From: Candidatus Dormiibacterota bacterium
GTDB lineage: Bacteria > Chloroflexota > Dormibacteria > Aeolococcales > Aeolococcaceae
DNA length: 6,915 nt
Direction: 5' to 3'
NCBI GenBank assembly: GCA_019234035.1
Contig: JAFALX010000161.1
Span: 1-6,915 of the forward strand
Positions 1 to 6,355 of the stretch are shown here, one piece after another; the stretch's first letter is position 1, and the number at the start of each line of letters is the position of its first letter. Both the position numbers and the translations under genes were made by a program. Below the pieces are notes generated by a model. It ran no database searches. It was given only the letters and a program-made list of their open reading frames with translations, and was not told where the DNA came from.

Positions 1-1
1 C

Positions 2-1267
2 CAGGGCGTCAAATGGCACGACGGCACCGCATTTGGTGCCGACGATGTCATTTACACGTGGGGCACGCGGCAGAAGCAGGGCGCAACGTTGAGCACGGTG
101 GCCAGCACGCTCGATCACGTCACCAAGGTCGACGACTTCACCGTGGACTTCATCACCACCGCGCCCAACTACCGCCTTTCCCAGCAGATCGTCCATCCCG
201 AGGGTGCGATCGTTCAGGTGGGCAAGAACTTCGACTCGTCGCCCGCGATCGGGACCGGTCCGTTCAAGGTGGTCGACTACACGCCGCAGCAGAGCGCAGA
301 CTTCCTGCGCTGGGACGGTTACTGGGGCCAGAAGGCGCAGGTCGCGGGCATCAACCTGCGATTCATCCCCGACGACCAGACCCGCATCCAGGCGTTGGAG
401 TCCGGGCAGGTCGACTTCATCATCGGCCTGCCGGCGCTGTCGGTCGCGCCGATTCAGGCGAACTCGAAGTTCAAGGTCGTCGAGGCCAAGCAGGGTCGCA
501 ACCAGCTGATCTACATCAACAAGAGCGGCAATGCGCCGCACGCCATCGGCGCCGATCCCGCGGTCCGTCAGGCGGTCACACTCGCGATCGATCGCACCGC
601 GTACGTGAAGACCGTCTTCGACAACAACGCGGATCCGGGCCACTGGATGGCGCCTCCGTTCGTCCTCGGCTCGGCGGCGAACCTGGTGAGCGCTCCCGCC
701 TTCAACCAGGCGAAGGCCAAGCAGGTGCTCGACGCAGCGGGCTGGACCGCGGGGTCGAGCGGCATCCGCGCGAAGGGTGGGCAGACGCTGGCGCTCGACC
801 TGATCGGATGGGCCGAGGTCACCAATCAGGCGTTCCAGTTCCTGCAGTCGCAGCTGCAGCAGGTGGGCATCCAGGTCAACATCAAGCAGGCCGCGGACAC
901 CCCCACCTACAACAACTACTACAAGAACGTGCAGTTCGACCTCGACCTCGAGGTGCCGAACCAGAACGACGCCAACCCGGCGTTCCTGCCGGTCCTGCGC
1001 ATGTACTCGAAGAACTCGGGAACCGGGAACTTCGCCCCCGGCGGACAGTTCGACGTCCTCGCCGCGCAGTCGTTCACCGCAACAACCACCGCCGAGGTGC
1101 AGCAGCTGGCGGGCCAGATGATGCAGGAGCTGATCAACACGGACTACGTCGTCGTGCCGGTGGCCGGCGTGCGCCGCCTGTTCGGCATGAGCTCGAAGAT
1201 GAACCTGCTCGACCCGCATCCGTCGCTGACGAACCAGACCTGGGTCTCGCTGGTCCAGTACAAGTAG
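2..1267 (+). CDS. ABC transporter solute-binding protein, family 5 (peptide/nickel/oligopeptide type), 5'-truncated
   Basis: This is the extracytoplasmic binding protein of a peptide/nickel-type ABC importer; it captures substrate outside the membrane and delivers it to the permeases encoded next. The reading frame is open from base 2 and gives 421 residues before TAG. The first visible residues, GVKWHDGTAFGADDVIYTW, are the N-lobe motif typical of SBP_bac_5 proteins. Further family marks are GTGPFKVVDY (about fragment residue 82), RWDGYWG, the QALESGQVDFI stretch, AVRQAVTLAIDR, and QVLDAAGW near residue 240. Full-length members have about 500-550 residues, so roughly 100, including the signal peptide and lipobox region, lie off the left edge. 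A TTG at base 89 is an in-frame internal codon and not the start, because the conserved motif lies upstream of it. The substrate cannot be read from the sequence: peptides are the default guess, and nickel, sugars or opines are alternatives. Confidence 0.93.
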   Translation, partial: QGVKWHDGTAFGADDVIYTWGTRQKQGATLSTVASTLDHVTKVDDFTVDFITTAPNYRLSQQIVHPEGAIVQVGKNFDSSPAIGTGPFKVVDYTPQQSADFLRWDGYWGQKAQVAGINLRFIPDDQTRIQALESGQVDFIIGLPALSVAPIQANSKFKVVEAKQGRNQLIYINKSGNAPHAIGADPAVRQAVTLAIDRTAYVKTVFDNNADPGHWMAPPFVLGSAANLVSAPAFNQAKAKQVLDAAGWTAGSSGIRAKGGQTLALDLIGWAEVTNQAFQFLQSQLQQVGIQVNIKQAADTPTYNNYYKNVQFDLDLEVPNQNDANPAFLPVLRMYSKNSGTGNFAPGGQFDVLAAQSFTATTTAEVQQLAGQMMQELINTDYVVVPVAGVRRLFGMSSKMNLLDPHPSLTNQTWVSLVQYK

Positions 1268-1355
1268 AGGGCTCTCCCTACGCTGTTCCGCGCACCCTAC
1301 GCGAGAATCTCGATGTGGCTGGCGTAGGGAGTGGGGTAGGGAGAGGGAGCGGGTG
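1268..1355 (+). promoter_or_regulatory. Intercistronic nested inverted repeats over a permease ribosome binding site
   Basis: The gap between the binding-protein stop and the permease start carries two upstream CCCTACGC arms (1276-1283 and 1295-1302) and two downstream GTAGGGAG arms (1324-1331 and 1336-1343). An outer stem pairs 1272-1281 with 1336-1345, ten perfect pairs. An inner stem pairs 1295-1302 with 1322-1329, eight perfect pairs. An alternative ten-pair stem joins 1274-1283 to 1322-1331. The downstream arms are a 12-base tandem repeat with one mismatch (1324-1335 and 1336-1347). The likely Shine-Dalgarno, AGGGAG at 1344-1349, abuts and partly enters the outer stem. No T-run follows, so it does not look like a full intrinsic terminator. 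Inferred roles are protecting the binding-protein message and lowering permease translation; both are common at this kind of junction. Confidence 0.6.
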
Positions 1356-2297
1356 ATGCGCGGGTATGTGCTGCGGCGTCTGCTGCTCATCATCCCGACA
1401 CTGTTGCTGCTGGTGCTCGGCACGCAGTTCCTCGCCACCCTCGCGCCGGGTGATCCTGCGGAGAACTACGCGCGGCTGCACTCGACATCCGGGGTGGCTA
1501 CCCCCGCGCAGATCGCGCACGCGCGGGTCCTGCTCGGCCTGAACCGCCCGTTCTTCGTGCGCTACGTCGCCTGGATCGCCGGCGCCGTGCACGGCGACCT
1601 CGGCGTCTCGTTCACGCGCAACACACACGTCGCCGCCGAGATCGGGAGCCGGCTCGGCGCCACGCTCGAGCTCGCGCTCACCGCGCTGGGGCTCACCATC
1701 ATCGTGGCGACCCCGCTGGGCGCGTTCGCGGCCATGCGGCACGGCAGCTGGTTCGACCACACGCTGCGCGCGGGAAGCCTGCTGCTCGCCTCCATCCCCG
1801 GGTTCTTCCTCGCGTACGTGCTCATCGAGGTGTTCGGCACGCAGCTCAACCTGCTGCCGGTCGCCGGGCGCGAGGAGGCGTCGAGCATCGTGCTTCCCGC
1901 GGTCGCGCTCTCCGCCGGCGGCATCGCGACGGCGTCGCGATTGCTGCGAGCGAGCATGCTCGAGGTCCTCGGCGAAGACTACATCCGCACGGCACGCGGC
2001 AAGGGGTTGTCATCGGTGCGGGTCGTCGCGCGGCACGCGCTGCCGAACGCCGCGCTGCCCGTCATCACCGTGCTCGGCACGTTGCTCGGCTACCTGCTCG
2101 CCGGCTCGGTGGTCATCGAGACCGTGTTCGCATGGCCCGGCGTCGGGCAGCTCCTCGCCGAGGCCGTGGCAGAGCGCGACTATCCGACCATCCAGGGACT
2201 CGTCGTCATCGCCGGCGCGTTCTTTCTCATCATCAACCTGCTCGTCGATCTCTCGTACCGCTTCCTGGACCCGCGCGTGCGGCTGGCGAAGCAATGA
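1356..2297 (+). CDS. ABC transporter permease, DppB/OppB type
   Basis: This is the first of two inner-membrane permease subunits forming the translocation path of the importer whose binding protein is upstream. The 313-residue product is of normal length for the BPD_transp_1 family. Its N-terminus, a membrane segment right after YVLRRLLLIIP, is typical of DppB/OppB, as is GDLGVSFTRN near residue 85. The cytoplasmic EAA loop that docks the ATPase is YIRTARGKG at 209-217, followed by LPN at 229-231. Later segments contain VVIETVFAWPGVGQLL and the C-terminal YRFLDPRVR. I chose ATG 1356 over the adjacent GTG 1353 because AGGGAG at 1344-1349 then has a spacing of six bases. The gene ends in ATGA, overlapping the next permease start by four bases. 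Substrate is unknown. Confidence 0.93.
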   Translation: MRGYVLRRLLLIIPTLLLLVLGTQFLATLAPGDPAENYARLHSTSGVATPAQIAHARVLLGLNRPFFVRYVAWIAGAVHGDLGVSFTRNTHVAAEIGSRLGATLELALTALGLTIIVATPLGAFAAMRHGSWFDHTLRAGSLLLASIPGFFLAYVLIEVFGTQLNLLPVAGREEASSIVLPAVALSAGGIATASRLLRASMLEVLGEDYIRTARGKGLSSVRVVARHALPNAALPVITVLGTLLGYLLAGSVVIETVFAWPGVGQLLAEAVAERDYPTIQGLVVIAGAFFLIINLLVDLSYRFLDPRVRLAKQ

Positions 2298-3214
2298 CGG
2301 CGCAGGAGGCGATCGCGTGGAGCGAAGCAGTCGCGGCGGTGCCGGAGGGTCGTCGCTGGAGGCGGCTTCGCGTGCTGCTCCGCGACCGCGCCGCCGTCGC
2401 CGGCGCGGTGCTGCTCCTGCTCTTCGTGCTGGCATCGATCTTCGCGCCGCTGCTGACTCCATACGGCCCCAACACCACCGACTTCACCAACACGCTTTCG
2501 GGCCCGGGCGTGCATCACTGGTTGGGCACGGACGACCTCGGGCGTGACGAGCTGACACGGATCCTGTATGGCGGGCGCGTGTCGATCGGGATGGCAGTGG
2601 TCGCGGCCACGCTCTCGGCGGCGATCGGACTCACGCTCGGGCTCATCTCGGGGTACTTCGGCGGCGTGTTCGACCTCGTGCTGATGCGCGTCGTCGACGG
2701 GCTGCAGGCGCTGCCCGGGTTGCTGCTCGCATTCGCCGTCGCGGGATTGCTCGGCGCCGGCCTGCTCAACATCGAGATCGCCGTCATCGCGGTGTGGTGG
2801 ACGGGATACGCACGAGTGGTGCGCAGCATGGTGCTGTCGTTGCGCGAGCGCGCATTCGTGGAGGCCGCCCGGGGCACCGGTGCAACCAACCGCATGATCA
2901 TCATTCGCCACATCCTGCCGAACGTGGTCGGGCCGGCCACGGTGCTCGCGACACTCGAGCTCGCGCACGTGCTGCTCGCACTGGCGGCGTTGTCGTTCCT
3001 GGGACTCGGCGTGGCGCCGCCGACGGCGGAGTGGGGCACGATGCTCTCACAGGCGAAGGACTTCTTCGACCGCGCGCCGCAGCTGCTGATCTATCCCGGG
3101 CTCGCGATCACGCTGGTCGCGCTGGCGTCGAACCTCATGGGCGACGGGCTGCGCGACGCGCTGGATCCGCGGCTGCAGCGAGACGTGACGGTGCGCTGCG
3201 TGGCCGCGCGATGA
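2294..3214 (+). CDS. ABC transporter permease, DppC/OppC type
   Basis: This is the second permease subunit of the peptide/nickel-type importer, expected to pair with the DppB-type protein encoded immediately upstream. The product has 306 residues. The N-terminal OppC_N-like region (residues 25-55) holds the first membrane segment. The hallmark HHWLGTDDLGRDELTRILYGG begins at residue 74. The EAA loop is EAARGTGA from residue 190, followed by LPN at 208-210. SFLGLGVAPP and the NLMGDGLRDALDPRL end are also typical. The start is ATG 2294, which overlaps the previous stop as ATGA; no strong Shine-Dalgarno precedes it, so translational coupling is likely. A longer in-frame extension to 2132 only shadows the upstream gene. 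The tail after DPRL (QRDVTVRCVAAR) is slightly longer than usual. No ATPase gene follows. Confidence 0.93.
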   Translation: MTAQEAIAWSEAVAAVPEGRRWRRLRVLLRDRAAVAGAVLLLLFVLASIFAPLLTPYGPNTTDFTNTLSGPGVHHWLGTDDLGRDELTRILYGGRVSIGMAVVAATLSAAIGLTLGLISGYFGGVFDLVLMRVVDGLQALPGLLLAFAVAGLLGAGLLNIEIAVIAVWWTGYARVVRSMVLSLRERAFVEAARGTGATNRMIIIRHILPNVVGPATVLATLELAHVLLALAALSFLGLGVAPPTAEWGTMLSQAKDFFDRAPQLLIYPGLAITLVALASNLMGDGLRDALDPRLQRDVTVRCVAAR

Positions 3215-3236
3215 CGGACGCCCCTCGCCGGCTCAG

Positions 3237-3311
3237 CCTCCGGCTTCGGAGGTTCAACCACGCGACGTATTTCATCCTCGAGTTTCGGAGGTTCAACCAC
3301 GCGCGTATTTC
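3237..3311. repeat. Two-copy hairpin-bearing repeat, 39-base period
   Basis: Copy 1 (3237-3273) and copy 2 (3276-3311) share the exact 20-mer TTCGGAGGTTCAACCACGCG at 3245-3264 and 3284-3303. After it, CGTATTTC follows in both, with one extra A in copy 1. Before it the copies match at 5 of 8 positions. Each copy starts with a small hairpin: CCTCCG-GCTT-CGGAGG at 3237-3252, and a CCTCGA-GTT-TCG(G)AGG version with one bulge at 3276-3291. The repeat fills the junction between the importer operon and the convergent exporter operon. Copy 2 also encodes the last five codons and stop of the minus-strand exporter permease. It looks like a REP-like dispersed element; whether it recurs in the genome cannot be told from one window. 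Confidence 0.8.
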
Positions 3312-4102
3312 GCGATTGCAAGTGGCGCGAAGATCGCGATCAGGCCCACCGACCAGATGAGCGCACGAATCACGAAGTACGACGTCGGATGGCCCAGCAA
3401 CGCCTCGGCGCCGTGGCCGTCGGCGAGTCCGCGCACGGCGTTGACCATCACCGTCACCGGCTGGTTCTCCGCGAACCCACGCATCCACGAGGGCATCGTC
3501 GCGACGGGGATGTACGCCGACGACACGAACGTGAACGGGAAGATGATCAGCGCACCGCCCTGCGCCGCCTGCGCGGAGCCGGCGAACATGCCCATCAGCA
3601 GGAACAACCACTCGAACACGAGCCCGAACAGGACCACCAGGCCGGCTGCGGCGAGCGCACCCTGCCACGAGCCGTGCAGACGAAACCCGACGGCGAATCC
3701 GAGTCCGATCGTGATCGCAAGGCTCCAGAACTGCAGCCCCGTGTCGGCGAGCGCACGCCCCACGAGCACCGCGCTGCGCGGAATCGGCAGTGACTTCAGC
3801 CGCGCGATGAGCCCGCTGTTCATGTCCTCGGCCATGCCCACCGACGAGTACATCGCGTTGAAGAGCACGCCGGTGGTGATGAAGCCGGGCACCACGAAGT
3901 CGACGTAGTCGATGCCGCCCGTGGCGATCGCGCCGCCGAACACGTAGCGGAAGATCAACAGGAACATCGCGCCCTGCAGCGTGCCCACGACGACGTACTG
4001 CGGTGTGCGGATGAAGTTCAGCAGCACGCGGCGTGCGATCTGCTGTGCCGAGACGATGAGGCCCGCCGCATTGTCACGCGGCAGCGCGATGGGGAGGCTC
4101 AT
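3293..4102 (-). CDS. ABC-2 type transporter permease, DrrB-like exporter subunit
   Basis: This is the membrane subunit of an ABC-2 exporter whose ATPase is encoded just upstream on the same strand. Family members export drugs, polyketides or lipids outward. The 269-residue product is of normal length and shows six likely membrane segments near 38-56, 67-87, 118-140, 148-172, 182-200 and 243-265. Conserved ABC-2 features are DFVVPGF at 68-74, the cytoplasmic stretch GLIARLKSLPIPRSAVLVGR at 97-116, and FVSSAYIPVATMPSWMRGF (192-210) followed by ENQPVTVMVNAVRGL (212-226). ATG 4102 overlaps the ATPase stop as ATGA. A strong AGGAGGAGG at 4107-4115 lies inside the 3' end of the ATPase gene and gives efficient coupled initiation. 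The last five residues, KYARG, and the stop lie in a repeat copy, so the C-terminus may have been reshaped by the repeat. The substrate is unknown. Confidence 0.92.
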   Translation of the reverse strand: MSLPIALPRDNAAGLIVSAQQIARRVLLNFIRTPQYVVVGTLQGAMFLLIFRYVFGGAIATGGIDYVDFVVPGFITTGVLFNAMYSSVGMAEDMNSGLIARLKSLPIPRSAVLVGRALADTGLQFWSLAITIGLGFAVGFRLHGSWQGALAAAGLVVLFGLVFEWLFLLMGMFAGSAQAAQGGALIIFPFTFVSSAYIPVATMPSWMRGFAENQPVTVMVNAVRGLADGHGAEALLGHPTSYFVIRALIWSVGLIAIFAPLAIAKYARG

Positions 4103-5055
4103 GCCACCTCCTCCTGGCGTGCACCCGTGAGTGCGAGAAACGCTTCATCGAGCGTGGGTTGACGGACGGAGACCTCGTCGATGGCGATGCCGGTGTCATC
4201 GAGCGGCCGCAGCGCCGCGAAGACCCGCTGCGTTGCGACGTCGAGGCGCACGCGCACGCTGCGCGTGGGGACGTCGATCGACGGCGCGTCGGCGCCGAGC
4301 ACCTGCAGTGCCGCGGTCACGCGCGGCAGCGAGTCCGCGTCGCGCACGTGCACCTCGACGACGGTGCTGCCGGCACGCTGCTTCAGCTCGCGCGGCGTGC
4401 CCGACGCCACCACGCGGCCGTGGTCGACGATGGCGATGCGCGAGGCGAGATGGTCGGCCTCGTCGAGGTACTGCGTGGTCAGCAGCACGTCGGTGCCGTC
4501 GGCGACGAGTGCGCGGATCACGTCCCACAGCTCATTGCGGCTGCGGGGGTCGAGCCCAGTCGTCGGCTCGTCCAGCAGCAGGATCGCCGGACGCCCCACC
4601 AGGCTTGCGCCCACGTCGAGACGGCGGCGCATCCCGCCGGAATAGGTGCGGACCAGGCGGTCGGCCGACTCGGTCAGCCCGAGCCGCTCGAGCACGGCGG
4701 CGGCGTTGCGGCGCGCGTCCGATCGCGACTGGCCGAACAGCCGGGCGATCATCTGCACGTTCTCGCGGCCGGTCATGGTCGGCTCCACCGCCGCCGACTG
4801 ACCCGCCAGCGCCACGAGGCGGCGAACCATCGCCGGCTGCCTGGCCACGTCGTATCCGCCCACGGTGAGGTGACCGCCGTCCGGCCGCAGCAGGGTGGCA
4901 ATCAGGTTGATGAACGTGCTCTTGCCTGCTCCGTTGGGCCCGAGCACGGCGAGCACCTCCCCCGAGTGGACCGACAGGTCCAGCCCGTCGAGGGCGCGCA
5001 CCTTGCCGAAGGTCTTCACGAGGCCATCGGCCTCGACGATCAGTCTGGCTGTCAC
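4099..5055 (-). CDS. ABC transporter ATP-binding protein, DrrA-like (daunorubicin-resistance family)
   Basis: This is the cytoplasmic ATPase that powers the DrrB-like exporter encoded next. The 318-residue product is of normal length for DrrA proteins. Walker A is GPNGAGKST at 39-47, the Q-loop glutamine is Q86, the signature is YSGGMRRRLDV at 138-148, and Walker B is ILLLDEPTTGLD at 158-169. The usual switch histidine is replaced by Q195 in LLTTQYLDEAD, which is normal for the DrrA family. After about residue 230 there is a DUF4162-like C-terminal extension ending in PTLDEAFLALTG, another DrrA mark. I chose GTG 5055 because GAGGAGG at 5061-5067 sits five bases upstream and the family N-terminus begins here. 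The frame stays open to 6021, but that extension is antisense to the regulator. The leader contains a promoter with an embedded operator, so regulation by the divergent TetR protein is likely. Confidence 0.93.
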   Translation of the reverse strand: MTARLIVEADGLVKTFGKVRALDGLDLSVHSGEVLAVLGPNGAGKSTFINLIATLLRPDGGHLTVGGYDVARQPAMVRRLVALAGQSAAVEPTMTGRENVQMIARLFGQSRSDARRNAAAVLERLGLTESADRLVRTYSGGMRRRLDVGASLVGRPAILLLDEPTTGLDPRSRNELWDVIRALVADGTDVLLTTQYLDEADHLASRIAIVDHGRVVASGTPRELKQRAGSTVVEVHVRDADSLPRVTAALQVLGADAPSIDVPTRSVRVRLDVATQRVFAALRPLDDTGIAIDEVSVRQPTLDEAFLALTGARQEEVA

Positions 5056-5060
5056 GAACG

Positions 5061-5067
5061 CCTCCTC
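5061..5067 (-). promoter_or_regulatory. Ribosome binding site of the DrrA-like gene
   Basis: Read on the minus strand this is GAGGAGG, five bases before GTG 5055. It fixes the start of the ATPase gene and rules out the much longer open frame that runs antisense through the regulator. Confidence 0.8.
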
Positions 5068-5093
5068 ACGGTTCACAGTGACTAACGGGAACG

Positions 5094-5123
5094 TTGCGCA
5101 CAATAGGCTAACACTGTTAGGCT
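5094..5123 (+). promoter_or_regulatory. Possible promoter of the TetR-family regulator gene
   Basis: TTGCGC (5094-5099) and TAGGCT (5118-5123) are separated by 18 bases and loosely fit the relaxed TTGNNN/TANNNT pattern often seen in actinobacteria. The pair overlaps the operator palindrome, consistent with autoregulation. The boxes are weak, so this is tentative. Confidence 0.35.
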
Positions 5124-5129
5124 TGTCAA
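5100..5129 (-). promoter_or_regulatory. Promoter of the drrAB-like operon
   Basis: On the minus strand, a perfect TTGACA -35 box (5129-5124) is followed by an 18-base spacer and TATTGT as a -10 box (5105-5100), which matches the sigma-70 consensus at four of six positions. Transcription would start near 5093, leaving a leader of about 38 bases before GTG 5055. The spacer carries the palindrome described separately. Box quality and position make this the best promoter in the window, although it is predicted by eye. Confidence 0.7.
5108..5120. promoter_or_regulatory. Probable TetR operator
   Basis: CTAACACTGTTAG is a perfect 6+1+6 inverted repeat, extending to 17 bases (5106-5122) with one mismatched pair. 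It lies wholly within the spacer between the -35 and -10 boxes of the exporter promoter, the classic place for a TetR-family repressor to block RNA polymerase. It also overlaps the weaker putative promoter of the regulator, which would allow autoregulation. That the adjacent regulator binds here is inferred from position and symmetry. Confidence 0.65.
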
Positions 5130-5178
5130 GCGCCCTGACGCCACAGTGGACCCTTTTGGGCGAACATTGAGGACACCC

Positions 5179-6342
5179 ATGCAGCAGCCGGCAAACGAGC
5201 CCTCCGGGCTCAACCGTCAAGCGGTGGTCGATGCCGCCCTCGAGCTGCTGGCCGAGTCGGGCATCGACGGGCTCTCGATGCGAGCCCTGGCCGATCGACT
5301 CGGCGTCAAGGCCGCCTCCCTCTACTGGCATGTGCGCGACAAGCAGCAGGTGCTCGAGCTGCTGGCCGACGCGCTGCTCGGTCGCGTGAGCGTGCCCTCC
5401 GGGGCTTCCGACTGGCGCGACCAGGTCCGGGCCGCGTGCGCGCAGCTCGCGGACCTGCTCGCGGATGAAGCCACGGCGGGCGCGGTGATCCTGGCTGCAC
5501 TCCCGGTCATCCAGCGCAGCGGACTGACCACGCAGCTCACCCGTGTGCTCGCGGACGCAGGCCTCCCGGAGGCCGGAGCTGCGGCGTTCGCCCTCATCGT
5601 CGATGTGGCGGCCACCGCAGGGCTCGCCGGGCCGGCCGTGTTCGAGGAGCACCCGGCGATGACGCTGGCGATCGACACCGGCTCGTGGCGGGTGACCGTC
5701 CGCGCCGGCACGGCCGGCATGGTCGAGCCCGCGGCGTCGGTCGGCGGGGGCGGGGCGGCGTCGGTCGAGGTCCGCGACGGCCGCGCCATCGTGCGCAGCC
5801 GCCGCGGCGGCAATCGCGGCGCCGTGCTCCTCAACCCGCGCTGCACCTGGCACGTCAAGCTGCACGGCGGTACCTGGAACAACGTCCTCGACCTCACCGG
5901 CCTGCGCGTCGCGGGCGTCGAGCTCGACAGCGGCGCCGGCAACGTGTCCATGACCCTTCCCGCCCCCGAGGGCGTGGTGCCGATCAAGGTCAACAGCGGG
6001 CTGGTGGGTGTCGCGCTGCACCGGCCTCTCGGCACCGCCGCCGAAGCGATCGTGAAATCAGGGTCGGTGAAGCTTCGGTTCGACGGCCAGCCGATGAAGG
6101 CGACCGCGATGGACATGCACTGGGAGAGTCCGGGGGGCGCGAGCGCACGCGACCGTTATGAGGTCACCGTGCACAGCGGCTGCGTGCGGGTGTCGCTGGA
6201 CTCCAGCGCGCCGGCGTCTCGGCCGGTGCGGCCGCAACCTGCGGCCGGGGGGGACGGCGTTCCCGCTGCATCGTGGGCACCCGCGGTGGTCGAGATGATG
6301 ATCGACGGCATCTCGCGCCGCCTGCAGCCGGCGAAGTCCTGA
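5179..6342 (+). CDS. TetR-family transcriptional regulator fused to a C-terminal beta-repeat (toastrack/DUF4097-like) domain
   Basis: This probable repressor is divergent from the DrrAB-like exporter and likely controls it. The product has 387 residues, against about 190-230 for ordinary TetR proteins. Residues 13-60 form the TetR_N helix-turn-helix, with GLSMRALADRLGVKAASLYW followed by HVRDKQQVLELL. Residues about 70-160 are helical and alanine/leucine-rich, a short ligand-binding-like segment. Residues about 162-342 switch to glycine-rich beta-strand repeats, including HVKLHGGTWNNVLDL, VELDSGAGNVSMTLPAP, IKVNSGLVGVALHRP, IVKSGSVKLRFDG and YEVTVHSGCVRVSL. A proline/alanine linker and an amphipathic tail (VVEMMIDGISRRLQ) follow. 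I see no signal peptide or membrane segment, so it should be cytoplasmic. I chose ATG 5179 because TGAGGA at 5168-5173 is five bases upstream; GTG 5146 lacks such a site. The ligand is unknown. Confidence 0.85.
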   Translation: MQQPANEPSGLNRQAVVDAALELLAESGIDGLSMRALADRLGVKAASLYWHVRDKQQVLELLADALLGRVSVPSGASDWRDQVRAACAQLADLLADEATAGAVILAALPVIQRSGLTTQLTRVLADAGLPEAGAAAFALIVDVAATAGLAGPAVFEEHPAMTLAIDTGSWRVTVRAGTAGMVEPAASVGGGGAASVEVRDGRAIVRSRRGGNRGAVLLNPRCTWHVKLHGGTWNNVLDLTGLRVAGVELDSGAGNVSMTLPAPEGVVPIKVNSGLVGVALHRPLGTAAEAIVKSGSVKLRFDGQPMKATAMDMHWESPGGASARDRYEVTVHSGCVRVSLDSSAPASRPVRPQPAAGGDGVPAASWAPAVVEMMIDGISRRLQPAKS

Positions 6343-6355
6343 CGGCCCACTGGGA

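Noticed and set aside
13..1356. 447-codon open frame overlapping the binding-protein gene
   Set aside because: Its product is arginine/glycine/histidine-rich low-complexity sequence, typical of a shifted frame in GC-rich DNA, while the frame from base 2 gives a clear family 5 binding protein.
2180..2968. Long minus-strand open frame (262 codons) under the permease genes
   Set aside because: It is histidine/glutamate/arginine-rich shadow sequence opposite two well-supported permease genes, with no domain or start signal.
3332..3341. GATCGCGATC perfect palindrome
   Set aside because: It lies inside the DrrB-like coding sequence, where short GC-rich palindromes are expected by chance, and it is not near a promoter.
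3357..3908. Plus-strand open frame (183 codons) under the DrrB-like gene
   Set aside because: It is antisense to a clear six-segment ABC-2 permease and shows no family features.
5151..5160. CCCTTTTGGG small hairpin in the regulator leader
   Set aside because: Only three pairs around four T bases; extension to CGCCC/GGGCG leaves a large loop, so it is too weak to call a terminator or riboswitch.
5146..5178. GTG 5146 as start of the TetR-family gene
   Set aside because: It lies inside the CCACAGTGG palindrome with no suitable ribosome binding site; ATG 5179 has TGAGGA five bases upstream.
5056..6021. Upstream extension of the DrrA-like frame to 640 residues
   Set aside because: It is antisense to the TetR-family gene, lacks recognisable domains, and the GTG at 5055 has an ideal Shine-Dalgarno and the expected family N-terminus.
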